From Paenibacillus marchantiophytorum (GTDB lineage Bacteria > Bacillota > Bacilli > Paenibacillales > NBRC-103111), in NCBI RefSeq assembly GCF_014640555.1, contig NZ_BMHE01000022.1, forward strand, positions 43,092-107,091: a stretch of DNA of 64,000 bases, read 5' to 3'. Position 1 is the first letter of the stretch. Each line of letters starts with the position of its first letter. Both the position numbers and the translations under genes were made by a program. This document shows positions 1 to 8,748 of this stretch, in pieces. The notes beneath the pieces were generated by a model, which saw nothing but the letters and a program-made list of their open reading frames with translations, did no database searches and had not been told where the DNA came from.

Positions 1-1
1 A

Positions 2-1453
2 AAGTGGGGCAGCGCCCACATCATCAACCTGGACAACAACCAATGGGTTTGGGATAACATCGCCTCTGATGTTAAACAGCTTTTAAGCTCCGGGGAGCCC
101 GCTTATAAAGTGTATCAAGGGACCTTTTCAGCTGACAATTGGAAATTCGCTTCGCTCGAAGATGCGATCAAAGAGTCTCTGAAATGGGGAAATTCAACCG
201 TTGTCAATACGACAACCAATCAAACCGTGTACAGCAATCTTAAAACGTATAAAGTCTTTCAAAACGATTCCTTTTTACAAGACTTTACTTCCCTCGATGA
301 GGCCATCGCCTATGCAACACAATGGGGGCATAGCGCCATTTTCAAAGAAGGACATAAGATTTGGAATAACTTCGCCTCTTACCAAGTCCTGCAAAACACA
401 GCGCTCATCGGCGAGTTTAAAACCATTCCAGAGGCATTAAACTACAGCGTGCAATACAGCAATGCCTCCATTCAAACACTAGATCGAACGCTGCTGTGGG
501 ATAATTTCAAAAAACTTCAAGTATGGGGCTGGAACGGTCAATCAGGCGCAGATACGATCAAAGCACAAGTGAACAACACAATTGGACTGGATGTCGATTC
601 TCCCAGCTATTTTGAGCTTGCTGATGCAGGCGGCGGTTTGAAAGATAATTCCAACGCTGATACCGTCAAATGGCTGCAAAAAAACGGCTACACCGTGTAC
701 CCGCTGGTCAATAATCAATTCAATTCAACCTTAACGTCACAATTTCTGGCGGATAGCGCGGCCCAAGATAAATTTATTACCGCTTTGGTAGACCGCTCCG
801 TACAGCTTGGTGTTCCAGGCATTAATGTCGATTTCGAGAGTCTGGCTGGATCGGACCGCAATGCTTTTACAGCTTTCATGACCAAATTAACCGCTTATGC
901 CCACCTGCACGGCTTGGTTGTCTCCATTGATCTTCCTCGCGGCAGTGTCAAATGGAATCATCTCTCTGCGTTCGATCATGAGAAGCTGGGCAGCTTGGTC
1001 GATTATGTAGCTATCATGGCTTATGATCAGTTCTACAAAGGGAGCACATCGGCCGGATCTGTTTCCGGACTTCCTTGGACAGACGGCGGCATACAAGAAT
1101 TCCTTTCCTATGGCATTCCGCGGGACAAAATAATTCTTGGTATCCCCTACTATGTTCGCGAGTGGAAGCTGGATGCCGCTGGTGCCTTGCAAGGCAACCG
1201 AACCGTGCTTATGAAAGATATCCCTGCCCTGATGGCATCCAAAACGACCACAAAGACATGGGACAAAACCTTTGAACAGTACAAAATCGAATATAAGGAA
1301 AACGGATTTACCTATGTATTCTGGTTAGAAGATGAGGCAACCGTCAAAGCCCGTCTGGATATGGCCAAAAAATACGACATTGCCGGTGTTGCAGCTTGGC
1401 GGCTTGGCTACGATCAAGCGGATTTATGGAAAATGATTTTGCAAAATAAATAG
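2..1453 (+). CDS. GH18-type glycoside hydrolase with N-terminal repeats (5' end outside window)
   Basis: The frame is open from base 2, so the real start lies upstream; the GTG at 110 is internal because the repeat pattern already runs through the codons before it. About the first 165 codons carry at least three degenerate repeats of some 45 residues (one contains TSLDEAIAYATQWGHSAI), a likely surface- or glycan-binding region. A TIM-barrel glycosidase follows. The motif GINVDFE at 818-838 matches the family 18 DxxDxDxE signature, with the catalytic Glu at 836-838; VAIMAYDQFY and the late FWLEDE and GVAAWRLG strands are also typical of GH18 spore-cortex or chitinase-like enzymes. The substrate is probably an N-acetylglucosamine polymer such as peptidoglycan or chitin. 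A hairpin terminator follows the stop directly. The family is clear; substrate and export cannot be judged without the N-terminus. Confidence 0.85.
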   Translation, partial: KWGSAHIINLDNNQWVWDNIASDVKQLLSSGEPAYKVYQGTFSADNWKFASLEDAIKESLKWGNSTVVNTTTNQTVYSNLKTYKVFQNDSFLQDFTSLDEAIAYATQWGHSAIFKEGHKIWNNFASYQVLQNTALIGEFKTIPEALNYSVQYSNASIQTLDRTLLWDNFKKLQVWGWNGQSGADTIKAQVNNTIGLDVDSPSYFELADAGGGLKDNSNADTVKWLQKNGYTVYPLVNNQFNSTLTSQFLADSAAQDKFITALVDRSVQLGVPGINVDFESLAGSDRNAFTAFMTKLTAYAHLHGLVVSIDLPRGSVKWNHLSAFDHEKLGSLVDYVAIMAYDQFYKGSTSAGSVSGLPWTDGGIQEFLSYGIPRDKIILGIPYYVREWKLDAAGALQGNRTVLMKDIPALMASKTTTKTWDKTFEQYKIEYKENGFTYVFWLEDEATVKARLDMAKKYDIAGVAAWRLGYDQADLWKMILQNK

Positions 1454-1470
1454 CTGCAAGCTTAAAAGTA

Positions 1471-1508
1471 AAGAGCACCCCCAAGTTCCACCGGGGGTGC
1501 TCTTTTTT
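1471..1508. terminator. Bidirectional rho-independent terminator
   Basis: A perfect stem AAGAGCACCCCC / GGGGGTGCTCTT encloses a short loop and is followed by T6 on the + strand and by a T-rich run on the - strand. It ends the GH18 gene and also lies just beyond the stop of the convergent zinc-ribbon gene. Confidence 0.85.
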
Positions 1509-1510
1509 CA

Positions 1511-1726
1511 TTAAATTAAACCTAATTCACTGAAAATCGTTGCCGTGCCGCAGTCCGAACAGAATTTGGCATCCGCTTTATTCACTTTGCTGCACCCTTT
1601 GTGGAGAAGCGATTTCTCCTTCGTGCACTTATTTTTCAGCGGCGCCCCGCATCGAATGCAATAACGTTCTTCCTTATCTGCGACATAGTGACAGCGCACA
1701 CAGGTTTGCAGCTCTTTTTCGGCCAT
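1511..1726 (-). CDS. Small zinc-ribbon protein
   Basis: A 71-residue protein starting MAEKELQTC. The ATG at 1726 is chosen because AAGGGG lies 8-9 bases upstream; the frame stays open further upstream but without a better site. It carries CVRC, YCIRC and KFCSDC pairs plus two further Cys (CTKEK and KGCSK), the pattern of one or two zinc ribbons. Such proteins bind structural zinc and may bind nucleic acid or protein partners, but nothing here tells which. It converges on the GH18 gene and shares its terminator. A real, uncharacterised small gene. Confidence 0.65.
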   Translation of the reverse strand: MAEKELQTCVRCHYVADKEERYCIRCGAPLKNKCTKEKSLLHKGCSKVNKADAKFCSDCGTATIFSELGLI

Positions 1727-1881
1727 AACATCAACCCCTTGAAGTAAAATCCCTTCCTCCAAGTATATGTATTGAAGCAGCAAAACGGTAATGCTATCCT
1801 CTGGAAATAATTCATTTCCAGACTATGTATAAAAATAGGCCTATTTCGCCCACCCTAGAAGGTAAAGGAGGTGAAATAAAC

Positions 1882-2040
1882 ATGGCGAAAGATGTCCTTT
1901 GTGAAGTGAATTCCTGTAAAAACTGGGCGAACGGCAACAAATGCAACGCGAACTCGATTTATGTCGTGAGCCACCACGGCAGCAATCAAGCTCGTAATTC
2001 CGAAGAAACCGATTGTAAGACTTTTGAACCGAAAGTTTAA
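1882..2040 (+). CDS. DUF1540 domain protein
   Basis: A 52-residue protein beginning MAKDVLCEVNSCKNW. The ATG at 1882 has an ideal AAAGGAGGTG site 9 bases upstream, which excludes the in-frame ATG at 1825. The four cysteines (CEVNSC, NKCNA, TDCKTF) and the length match the DUF1540 family of small Cys-rich proteins common in spore-forming Firmicutes; the function is unknown and metal binding is likely. It is a single-gene unit closed by a terminator at 2094-2117. Confidence 0.85.
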   Translation: MAKDVLCEVNSCKNWANGNKCNANSIYVVSHHGSNQARNSEETDCKTFEPKV

Positions 2041-2093
2041 CTGACTGCAAGAATGGAAGCTTGACTGCTTGAAAACAGCGAAAGTTCGAAAAG

Positions 2094-2117
2094 AAGAGGC
2101 CTTCGGGGCCTCTTTTT
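2094..2117 (+). terminator. Rho-independent terminator after DUF1540 gene
   Basis: GAGGCC / GGCCTC stem with a TTCGG loop, extended by AA/TT pairs and followed by T5. Confidence 0.8.
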
Positions 2118-2301
2118 CGCCCTCTATAGACATTGTAACCAATAATGATAATTATTATCACTCTTTTGAGGATAAATTAGTTCAATAATTTCTTCTCTGC
2201 TGCTTTTCAAAAGAAAATTAACCATACTAAAGTATCTGTTGCGGCTTACCTTTTCCTGTTATTTTATTAGAAAAGCAGCTATTTGAGGGAGGTTGAGACT
2301 G

Positions 2302-2988
2302 TTGAGGAATTCAGGTAGAAGGTCTGCAGTAATTACTGGCGTGTTATTAATTGCCGGGATAGTTGCAGGTATATTTAGTATTGTTCCTGTTATAGATGGA
2401 GCAGACTACCTTGTCGAAGCTTATGCAACTGAAAACCAGGTACTACTGGGCGCGTTTTTCCAATTGTTAATGGTTGTTTCCTATGTTGGCATTCCTATTT
2501 TGATGTATCCGATTTTAAGTAAGATTAATAAAGGTTTAGCTCTTGGATCTGTTGCTTTCGGCATTATTGCAGGTGCATTCATTATTATTGGTGTAATCAT
2601 TCTTCTGCTGCTATTGACATTAAGCCATGAATTCACAAAAGTGGGAACTCTGGAGATATCGTACTTCCAGACCTTGGGTGGATTGTTGCAGGCAGGACGT
2701 GATTTGGTGAACCATGTGGCAACGACACTGGCCTTTGTTTTGGCTATGTTCTTGTTTAACTGCCTATTTTACCAAACAAAACTAGTTCCACGTTGGTTGT
2801 CAGTTTGGGGTCTTATTGGATCTACAATGTCCATATCGGCAAGCTTATTATTTATGATTCGCTTCATCGGTCTGGATGCAGCCTACATGATGTTGAACAT
2901 TGCAATAGCCTTTCAACAAATGGTTTTGGCTATATGGCTAATCGTTAAAGGATTCAACCGGGCGGAGCAGGATTCTGTATCGAATTAA
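2302..2988 (+). CDS. DUF4386 family membrane protein
   Basis: An integral membrane protein of 228 residues with about six hydrophobic segments (near 10-30, 48-70, 80-105, 130-160, 165-185 and 195-215). The pattern VLLGAFFQLLMVVSYVG, the conserved loop with a long mid-protein helix and LVPRWLSVWGLIG are typical of the DUF4386 family, whose function is unknown. The start is taken as TTG at 2302 because GGGAGG ends at 2292, 9 bases upstream; a TTG at 2293 touches the ribosome site and is less likely. No clear terminator follows; only a weak hairpin occurs around 2985-3020. It is transcribed alone and converges on the DUF255 gene. Confidence 0.75.
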   Translation: MRNSGRRSAVITGVLLIAGIVAGIFSIVPVIDGADYLVEAYATENQVLLGAFFQLLMVVSYVGIPILMYPILSKINKGLALGSVAFGIIAGAFIIIGVIILLLLLTLSHEFTKVGTLEISYFQTLGGLLQAGRDLVNHVATTLAFVLAMFLFNCLFYQTKLVPRWLSVWGLIGSTMSISASLLFMIRFIGLDAAYMMLNIAIAFQQMVLAIWLIVKGFNRAEQDSVSN

Positions 2989-3015
2989 GATGTAGGCTCT
3001 AGACGAGAAAGCATC

Positions 3016-5108
3016 TTAGGAAGTAAGGTTTTCGAGGTCCTCCAGATCTTGCGTCGGCGCTTGGCAGGCAAAATTCTGGCATACGTAAGCTGTAGCTTGC
3101 CCACCAAGCGGCAGCTTGTCTTGAACAAGCGGAATAAGCTTGCGCACTTCTTCGCCAGCCTCACCTGGCGGATGAAGAATCAGCAGCGTATTCGGCAGAT
3201 ATTGCCGCTGCACCGTGCGCAGCATCTGCTGCGCCTGCGGCTTCGCCGGGTCGCCGGCGATGACGATTTCGCTGGCTTCGCCGTAAGCGAAATCCAGCGC
3301 GGCCAGCGTCAGCGCATAGCCCGGCGGGTAAGCGGCAACAGCTCCGGCGAACGCCTGGAGCTGGACATCGGCTGCCTGCGACAGCTTCGCGTCGTAGGTC
3401 AGCCTGGATAGCCGCAGCAGGTTCAGCGCGGCGGCCCCGTTCCCCGACGGCATCGCGCCGTCGTAGATCTCTTTGGGGCGGGTGAGCAGCTGCTCGGCAT
3501 CGCTGCCGTAGAAGAAGAGCCCGCCCTTCTCTTCGTCGCCGAAGAGGCGGAGCATCTCGGCGTTCAGCTGGACCGCTTCACGGAGGTAGCGCAGCTCGAA
3601 CGTGGTTTCGTACAGCTCGAGCAAGCCCCATACGAGGAATGCGTAATCGTCCACGTAGCCGAGGAAAGTAGCTTCGCCGTCGCGATAGCGGGCGAGCAAA
3701 CGTCCATCCTCGCGGCGCAGCTCGCGAAGCAGGAAATCCGCGGCTTTCGCGGCAGCCTCCGCGTAAGCTGGTTTGTCCAAGGCCCGCGCAGACTTGGACA
3801 GCGCAGCAATCATCAGACCGTTCCACGAGGTCAGAATCTTATCATCCTTGCCCGGATGAATGCGCTGTTCGCGATGCGCGAACAGCTTGACGCGGGCCGC
3901 CTCAATCCGCTGCTTCAGCTCCTCTAGAGGAATCTGCTTCCGCTTCGCAAAAGACACCAAAGTCGTGTCAATAAGATTCGGGATATTACGCCCCTCATAA
4001 TTCCCCGACTCCGTAATATCGTACAGCTCCGAATAAAGATCGCCTTCGTCTATTCCAAGAACGACCTCCACTTCATCCGACGTCCAGACATAGAACTTGC
4101 CTTCCTCGCCTTCGGAATCCGCATCCTCAGCGGAGTAGAAAGCTCCGCCCTCATCCGTCATATCGCGAAGCACGTAAGTGATGATCTGCTCTGCGACCTC
4201 CGCATACTTCTCTTTTCCTGTCACTTGATAAGCTTCTATGTAGGTCATAACTAGCAATGCGTTGTCATACAGCATCTTTTCAAAATGAGGAATCAACCAT
4301 CTCTCATCGACGGAATACCTCGAAAATCCGAATCCGACGTGGTCGTACATCCCTCCACGATGCATAGTATCGAGCGTCTTTTCAACCATTTCAAGCGCTT
4401 TTTCCTTACCGGTTTTATAATAATACCTTAGTAGAAACGATAGATGATGAGCGGTCGGGAATTTGGGCGAGCTGCCGAAGCCACCGTTCGCTGGATCAAA
4501 TGTACGCTCATACAAACGGAATGCCTCATGGAGCGTTTCCTCCGAAACCTCGCCACCCGTGCGATGCTCAAGCAGTCGACTTGTCATATCTTGCATCACC
4601 TGCTCCCCTACCTCACGAATGCGTTCCGGGTCTTCCTTCCACTTCGCTGCCATCTGGGCTATGATCTCTACCAATCCAGCTCGGTTATACTTCCGACTGC
4701 GCGGGAAGTACGTTCCTGCGAAGAAAGGCTTCTTCTCCGGCGTCAGGAACACCGTCAGCGGCCAGCCGCCTCGGCCTGTCATCGCCTGGCATACCGCCAT
4801 GTAGATGTGGTCGACATCCGGCCGTTCTTCACGATCAACTTTGATGGAGATGAAATCCTTGTTCAGCATATCTGCTACGGTTTGGTCTTCGAAGGATTCG
4901 TGTGCCATGACGTGGCACCAATGACAAGTTCTCCAGATATCCAACGTCAGCTATACCCAATAGATAAAAAGACTGGCTTATTATCGCGTTTGGCGATTTC
5001 AAAAGCCTCGTCTGACCAAGGAAACCAGTCTACCGAATTGTATTGATGTTGCAGCAAATACGGCGACTTTTCCTTGGCTAATCTATTGGGTTTGTTGTTC
5101 GTTGTCAT
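3016..5108 (-). pseudogene. DUF255/YyaL thioredoxin-domain protein, interrupted by a 20-bp insertion
   Basis: Read as one gene this is the roughly 690-residue DUF255 family (B. subtilis YyaL type): an N-terminal thioredoxin-like domain with a CHWCHVM motif, then an alpha/alpha barrel related to N-acylglucosamine 2-epimerases. The natural start is the ATG at 5108, preceded by GGGAGGTGATG; it encodes the family-typical N-terminus (LAKEKSPYLLQHQYNSVDW) for 53 codons and meets TGA at 4947-4949. The remainder is open from a TTG at 4944. Removing bases 4930-4949 restores the family sequence FLSIGYS-TCHWCHVM exactly, so a 20-bp insertion has shifted the frame. Either the gene is inactive or only a truncated product without the first strand is made. 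Translation of the rest (642 codons) is otherwise intact, which suggests a recent event. Confidence 0.8.
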
Positions 5109-5323
5109 GGGGCATCACCTCCCTTGGTTTTTGGGATATTTTTGTTTGAGTTTAACATGCTCTGAAAAAAGAAAAACGTTCTAAAATTCGACTCAGAAAG
5201 ATTTTTTCCTTTTTCTGGAACATGCATCCACGTATGAAAAGCGGATAGGCTTGCATTGCAACAATCCATTAGAGACACGAGGATAAAAAATACTCTTTTA
5301 TATGTGGTGTACGCTCCAGAACC

Positions 5324-5974
5324 TTAATAGCTTAAGCTAATTTGTCTTAGCGGACTGTCTGGAGCAATAAGCAGCTTAATAAGGAAATTTTGGTTTTTAT
5401 TTACATATTCAAAAGAAGAAGAAGGCTCTGTGAAGTCCGCTCCTGCCGCATATCCGATAGCATAGTCCTTCCAGCTTGAATATGATTTTCTAACATCCCG
5501 TACACTGACAGTCACCATTCTCCATTTATCCTCTTCCGTTAAATATCCGAGTTCATATCCCGCGCAGCAAGCATATACGCACCAAGAATGATCGTATGCG
5601 GCTATGCCTTCCACTGGCAAGCGTGTCAAATAATGATTGGAGACAATCAGCTTTGCTCTTCTTGGATCCCCGTCAGGCAGAGATTGTATATATTCAGCGC
5701 GTTCCGATATTGAAAGTCCTGAGAGCAGCATACTACTGTCACGAAACTCTTTTCTGTGCCCAGTTTGAAAGTACCAGTCCAACTTCACTTTTAGCATTTC
5801 GGCATCATCGATTTCCCATTTGTACAGCAATTGACGCAACCGACTTTTATTTTCGTATATTTGGCGCATATTTTTGGCAAAAGGATAAGGATTATGCCCT
5901 TTCAAGCAAAAAGACGAAAGTGCATGAATATATAAAGTTAATTGTTGGCGAGCTTCGAAATTGTAATAATCCAT
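5324..5974 (-). CDS. DUF1266 domain protein
   Basis: The C-terminal half (CVYACCAGYELGYLTEED, then KSYSSWKDYAIGYAAGADF) has the Trp, Tyr and Gly spacing of DUF1266, a family of unknown function. The start is uncertain: ATG at 5974 (216 residues) has AAGGAG 16 bases upstream, ATG at 6010 (228 residues) has no visible ribosome site. It lies directly downstream of a J-domain gene on the same strand, within about 5-40 bases, so the two are probably co-transcribed. In E. coli the DUF1266 genes ybeR and ybeU sit beside the J-domain genes djlB and djlC, so the pairing is meaningful (inference: a substrate or adaptor of a specialised Hsp70 partner). No dnaK-like gene is nearby. Confidence 0.7.
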   Translation of the reverse strand: MDYYNFEARQQLTLYIHALSSFCLKGHNPYPFAKNMRQIYENKSRLRQLLYKWEIDDAEMLKVKLDWYFQTGHRKEFRDSSMLLSGLSISERAEYIQSLPDGDPRRAKLIVSNHYLTRLPVEGIAAYDHSWCVYACCAGYELGYLTEEDKWRMVTVSVRDVRKSYSSWKDYAIGYAAGADFTEPSSSFEYVNKNQNFLIKLLIAPDSPLRQISLSY

Positions 5975-6015
5975 ACTGAAACAAAGACAACTCCTTTCTA
6001 CTTGCTCCATAAATA

Positions 6016-7103
6016 CTAAAATAGTTTTGCAAGCTGAAATAACAGCTCTTTAATTTTTGCAAATAACGACAGTAACGGAGGCTGAGCACTCAGTTGGAGT
6101 TCCATCTCATCTGTAGGCTCTAATTCCTCCGATTGCCCAAAGCTCTTTAGCTTAACTGTGGACCGCTCGAAATCCGCAAGATAAACAAGTGCTTCGATAT
6201 CGTTCGAATGGATGTCCAATATCCGATGATAGCTTTCTCTAGCTTGGTTTAATTGTCCCAACTTGATATAACATGAAGGCGAAGCAAATCCGGATCACTG
6301 GGAAACACTTCACAGGCTTTATTCAGCATTTCTTCCGCAGTCTGCAAATCATGGTCTTTGAGCGCTCTCAACGCCATTACCCGGTAATGCAGAAAGGCAT
6401 CGTAATCAATGTTTCCTGCATCTGCAAGGAACGAATACCGCAAGCTTGTCGCATATTGCTGATCCTCCAGTGCATAAATAAACACATTAGGATACCGTTT
6501 GGAAAACAAATCCCGATCCTCTAGCGCTTTCTCCTTCCAACGAAAACTGCCTTCGAGCAGTTGCCATACCGATCTTGGCAAATAAGGATGACTTTCCAAA
6601 AAATTGAGCATTCGTTCGTAAACGGAACGTTGAAGATTTACATTCCACATGACATCGTCATTCATTAGTTCCAACCAACAATCTGTATCGATTCGTGATA
6701 TGAAAGTGTGGTATATCATTTTGACCTTACCCATAAACTCATTTAATTGATGTTCAGGACTGCGAGGTACATGATCCTGCTCTGGCAGGATCATAATGCG
6801 GTTAGAAACAGACACATGCTGACTTTCCTGCTGATGATCAACTTCTTGCAATACGATCCGCGGTGAAACGGATACACGCTGATCTTCCTGCTGCTCATCT
6901 TCTTCCTCCGAAACAATACGGTTGACTGATCGGTTACTCTGCTGTTTTGCCTGCCTAAGAGCTTGATCATAAGCTTCCCGCAACCGTTGATAACCCTCCG
7001 GGTCATCTTCAGGGTGATGGAGCTTCAACTGCTTCGCGTAAGCTCTCTTAATGACGGAACTGTCACCACTGGGATCAATTCCCAGCGTATTCCAAATATG
7101 CAT
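6016..7103 (-). pseudogene. J-domain/TPR protein split by a frameshift
   Basis: The N-terminus (MHIWNTLGIDPSGD, then IKRAYAKQLKLHHPEDDPEG) is a J-domain, with HPE in place of the usual HPD. A charged linker of about 60 residues follows, then helical TPR-like sequence. The first frame runs 7103-6249 and ends in an unrelated HVISSWDN tail, while the frame at 6261-6016 continues the TPR pattern smoothly (YIKLGQLNQARESYHRIL). Restoring one base near 6264 would join them into a protein of about 360 residues. The downstream frame begins only with a TTG inside a TPR helix and has no ribosome site of its own. So this is either a real one-base deletion or a sequencing error. Upstream AAAGGA precedes the ATG at 7103. 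Known J-proteins with the DDPEG signature work with dedicated Hsp70s such as HscC. Confidence 0.7.
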
Positions 7104-7499
7104 GAATAGTTATCAGTCCTTTTACGTAGCTAGATTTCTGTTTTTTTAATGCCCCATGTATGCCCACTTCGGAATTGTATTTTCAAAGATGATTTAAGCC
7201 ATTCTTTTTTTTGGCATTAATAAGGGAAGTAGCGCAGCTCAAATCATACCAGAGATTACATCCATTTTACAAAAAAGCATTAATAAAAGTAATATAATAT
7301 TCCTCATTAACAAAGTATGATTACTTTGTGCTAATTACTCCCTGCCACCAATGACAACGACTATTCCCACAGCTTAAAAAAATGACTTATTCTCAAGCTC
7401 CGCTTTCTCAAAAACCGCTACCTCCTTCAATACTCAGGTCTAGTATCGAAAACTCCCACCAATGAGTCAAATATCCATCAAATCACCTATCCCTGAAAC
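7104..7499. other. Non-coding stretch
   Basis: AT-rich sequence upstream of both the J-domain gene (-) and the oxidoreductase gene (+). No convincing reading frame, hairpin terminator or repeat was found before the shared element at 7500. Confidence 0.5.
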
Positions 7500-7565
7500 T
7501 CAATCATATTGTTCATGTTTCAATGACATCCTTCATTTCATAGCAGCATTCGTTCGCCCTATAAT
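7500..7565 (+). promoter_or_regulatory. Shared 42-bp upstream element with -10 box (copy 1)
   Basis: Bases 7500-7541 are identical to 21107-21148. A TATAAT -10 box follows at 7560-7565, 18 bases after the element; the corresponding gap at the other copy is 17. No good -35 box is visible, as expected for an activator-dependent promoter. Inside the element the 5-mer TTCAT recurs at 7512 and 7532, 20 bases apart, and TTTCAAT and TTTCAT recur as well, which resembles the direct-repeat sites of AraC-type activators. The nearby YesN-type or cupin AraC regulators are the natural candidates. Confidence 0.7.
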
Positions 7566-7634
7566 AAAACTGAAATGAACAACTACCCTAAAGCGGGCTG
7601 TAACAAAGTTATATATTTGCGGAGGTCGGTTAAG

Positions 7635-8717
7635 ATGGTTAAGAAACTTAAAGCGGCAATTATTGGTTGCGGCGGCATTGCATTCGAGAAGCATTTCCCT
7701 GCGCTTGCCAAATTGAATGAGCTGGAAAAGGTCGCCTTCTGCGATATCATTGTCGATAAAGCAGAAAGAGCTGCGGAAAAACATGGTGCAATTGGCGCAA
7801 AATCGTATTACGATTATAGAGAGATCCTTAAGGATGACACTATCGATGTGATCTATGTATGTACGCCAAACGACTCACATGCCGAGATTTCTATTGCGGC
7901 AATGGAGTCCGGCAAGCATGTCATGTGCGAGAAACCGATGGCCAAGAATGCAGCTGAGGCGCAAGCCATGTTGGAAGCCGCTCGACGGACCGGCAAAAAG
8001 CTCTCGATTGCTTACCAGAATAACTTCCGGCCGGACAGCCGTTATTTGCAGCAAATTTGCGATAATGGCGAGCTTGGCGACATTTATTTTGCCAAAGCTC
8101 ATGCCATCCGCAGACGTGGGGTTCCCACCTGGGGCGTTTTTCTGGACCAAGAGAAACAAGGCGGTGGCCCGCTCATCGATATCGGCAGCCATGCACTGGA
8201 TTTAACCTTGCGTATGATGAACAATTATGCTCCGAAATGTGTCCTGGGATCAACTTTCAACAAGCTTAGCCGCAAAGAAAATGCAGCAAACTTCTGGGGA
8301 CCATGGGATCCTGAAAAGTTTACTGTAGAAGATTCAGCTTTCGGTTTTATTACCATGCAGAATGGAGCGACCGTTATACTCGAATCCAGCTGGGCCCTCA
8401 ACTCACTTGACACTCTTGAGGCAAAAACGACGCTTTGCGGTACAGAGGGAGGAGCGGATATGCGTGATGGGCTTCGCATTAACGGCGAAAGGCTGGGCAG
8501 AATGTACGCAACCACCACCGATATGAGCGTAGGCGGAGTTGACTTTTTTGAAGGCAGCGAAGAAAGCCCAAGCGATCTGGAAGCTCGGATGTGGCTCGAT
8601 TGCATACTTCATGATACGGAACCGTTGGTAAAACCTGAGCAAGCGCTAGTTGTCACGCAAATATTGGAAGCTATTTATGAATCTTCGAGGACTGGGAAAG
8701 CGATTTATTTCGATTAA
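7635..8717 (+). CDS. Gfo/Idh/MocA family NAD(P)-dependent oxidoreductase
   Basis: A 360-residue sugar dehydrogenase-type protein. The Rossmann start KAAIIGCGGIAFEKHFPAL binds NAD(P); CEKPMAKNAAEA is the conserved EKP motif, whose Lys is catalytic; GGGPLIDIGSHALDL gives the Asp/His of the C-terminal substrate domain. The ATG at 7635 has GGAGG 9 bases upstream, better than the ATG at 7575. The 31-base gap to the nitrilase gene indicates an operon. Enzymes of this family oxidise or epimerise sugars, deoxysugars or inositols. The neighbouring lyase, ABC importer and isomerase imply catabolism of an oligosaccharide product, but the exact substrate cannot be read from sequence. Confidence 0.85.
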   Translation: MVKKLKAAIIGCGGIAFEKHFPALAKLNELEKVAFCDIIVDKAERAAEKHGAIGAKSYYDYREILKDDTIDVIYVCTPNDSHAEISIAAMESGKHVMCEKPMAKNAAEAQAMLEAARRTGKKLSIAYQNNFRPDSRYLQQICDNGELGDIYFAKAHAIRRRGVPTWGVFLDQEKQGGGPLIDIGSHALDLTLRMMNNYAPKCVLGSTFNKLSRKENAANFWGPWDPEKFTVEDSAFGFITMQNGATVILESSWALNSLDTLEAKTTLCGTEGGADMRDGLRINGERLGRMYATTTDMSVGGVDFFEGSEESPSDLEARMWLDCILHDTEPLVKPEQALVVTQILEAIYESSRTGKAIYFD

Positions 8718-8748
8718 CCTAATGGAATTTGACAAGGAGGGTGAGCAA

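Noticed and set aside
4444..5046. 200-codon open frame on +, antisense to the DUF255 gene
   Set aside because: It lies wholly opposite a well-recognised protein family, has no ribosome site and no motif; a shadow of the GC-rich coding strand.
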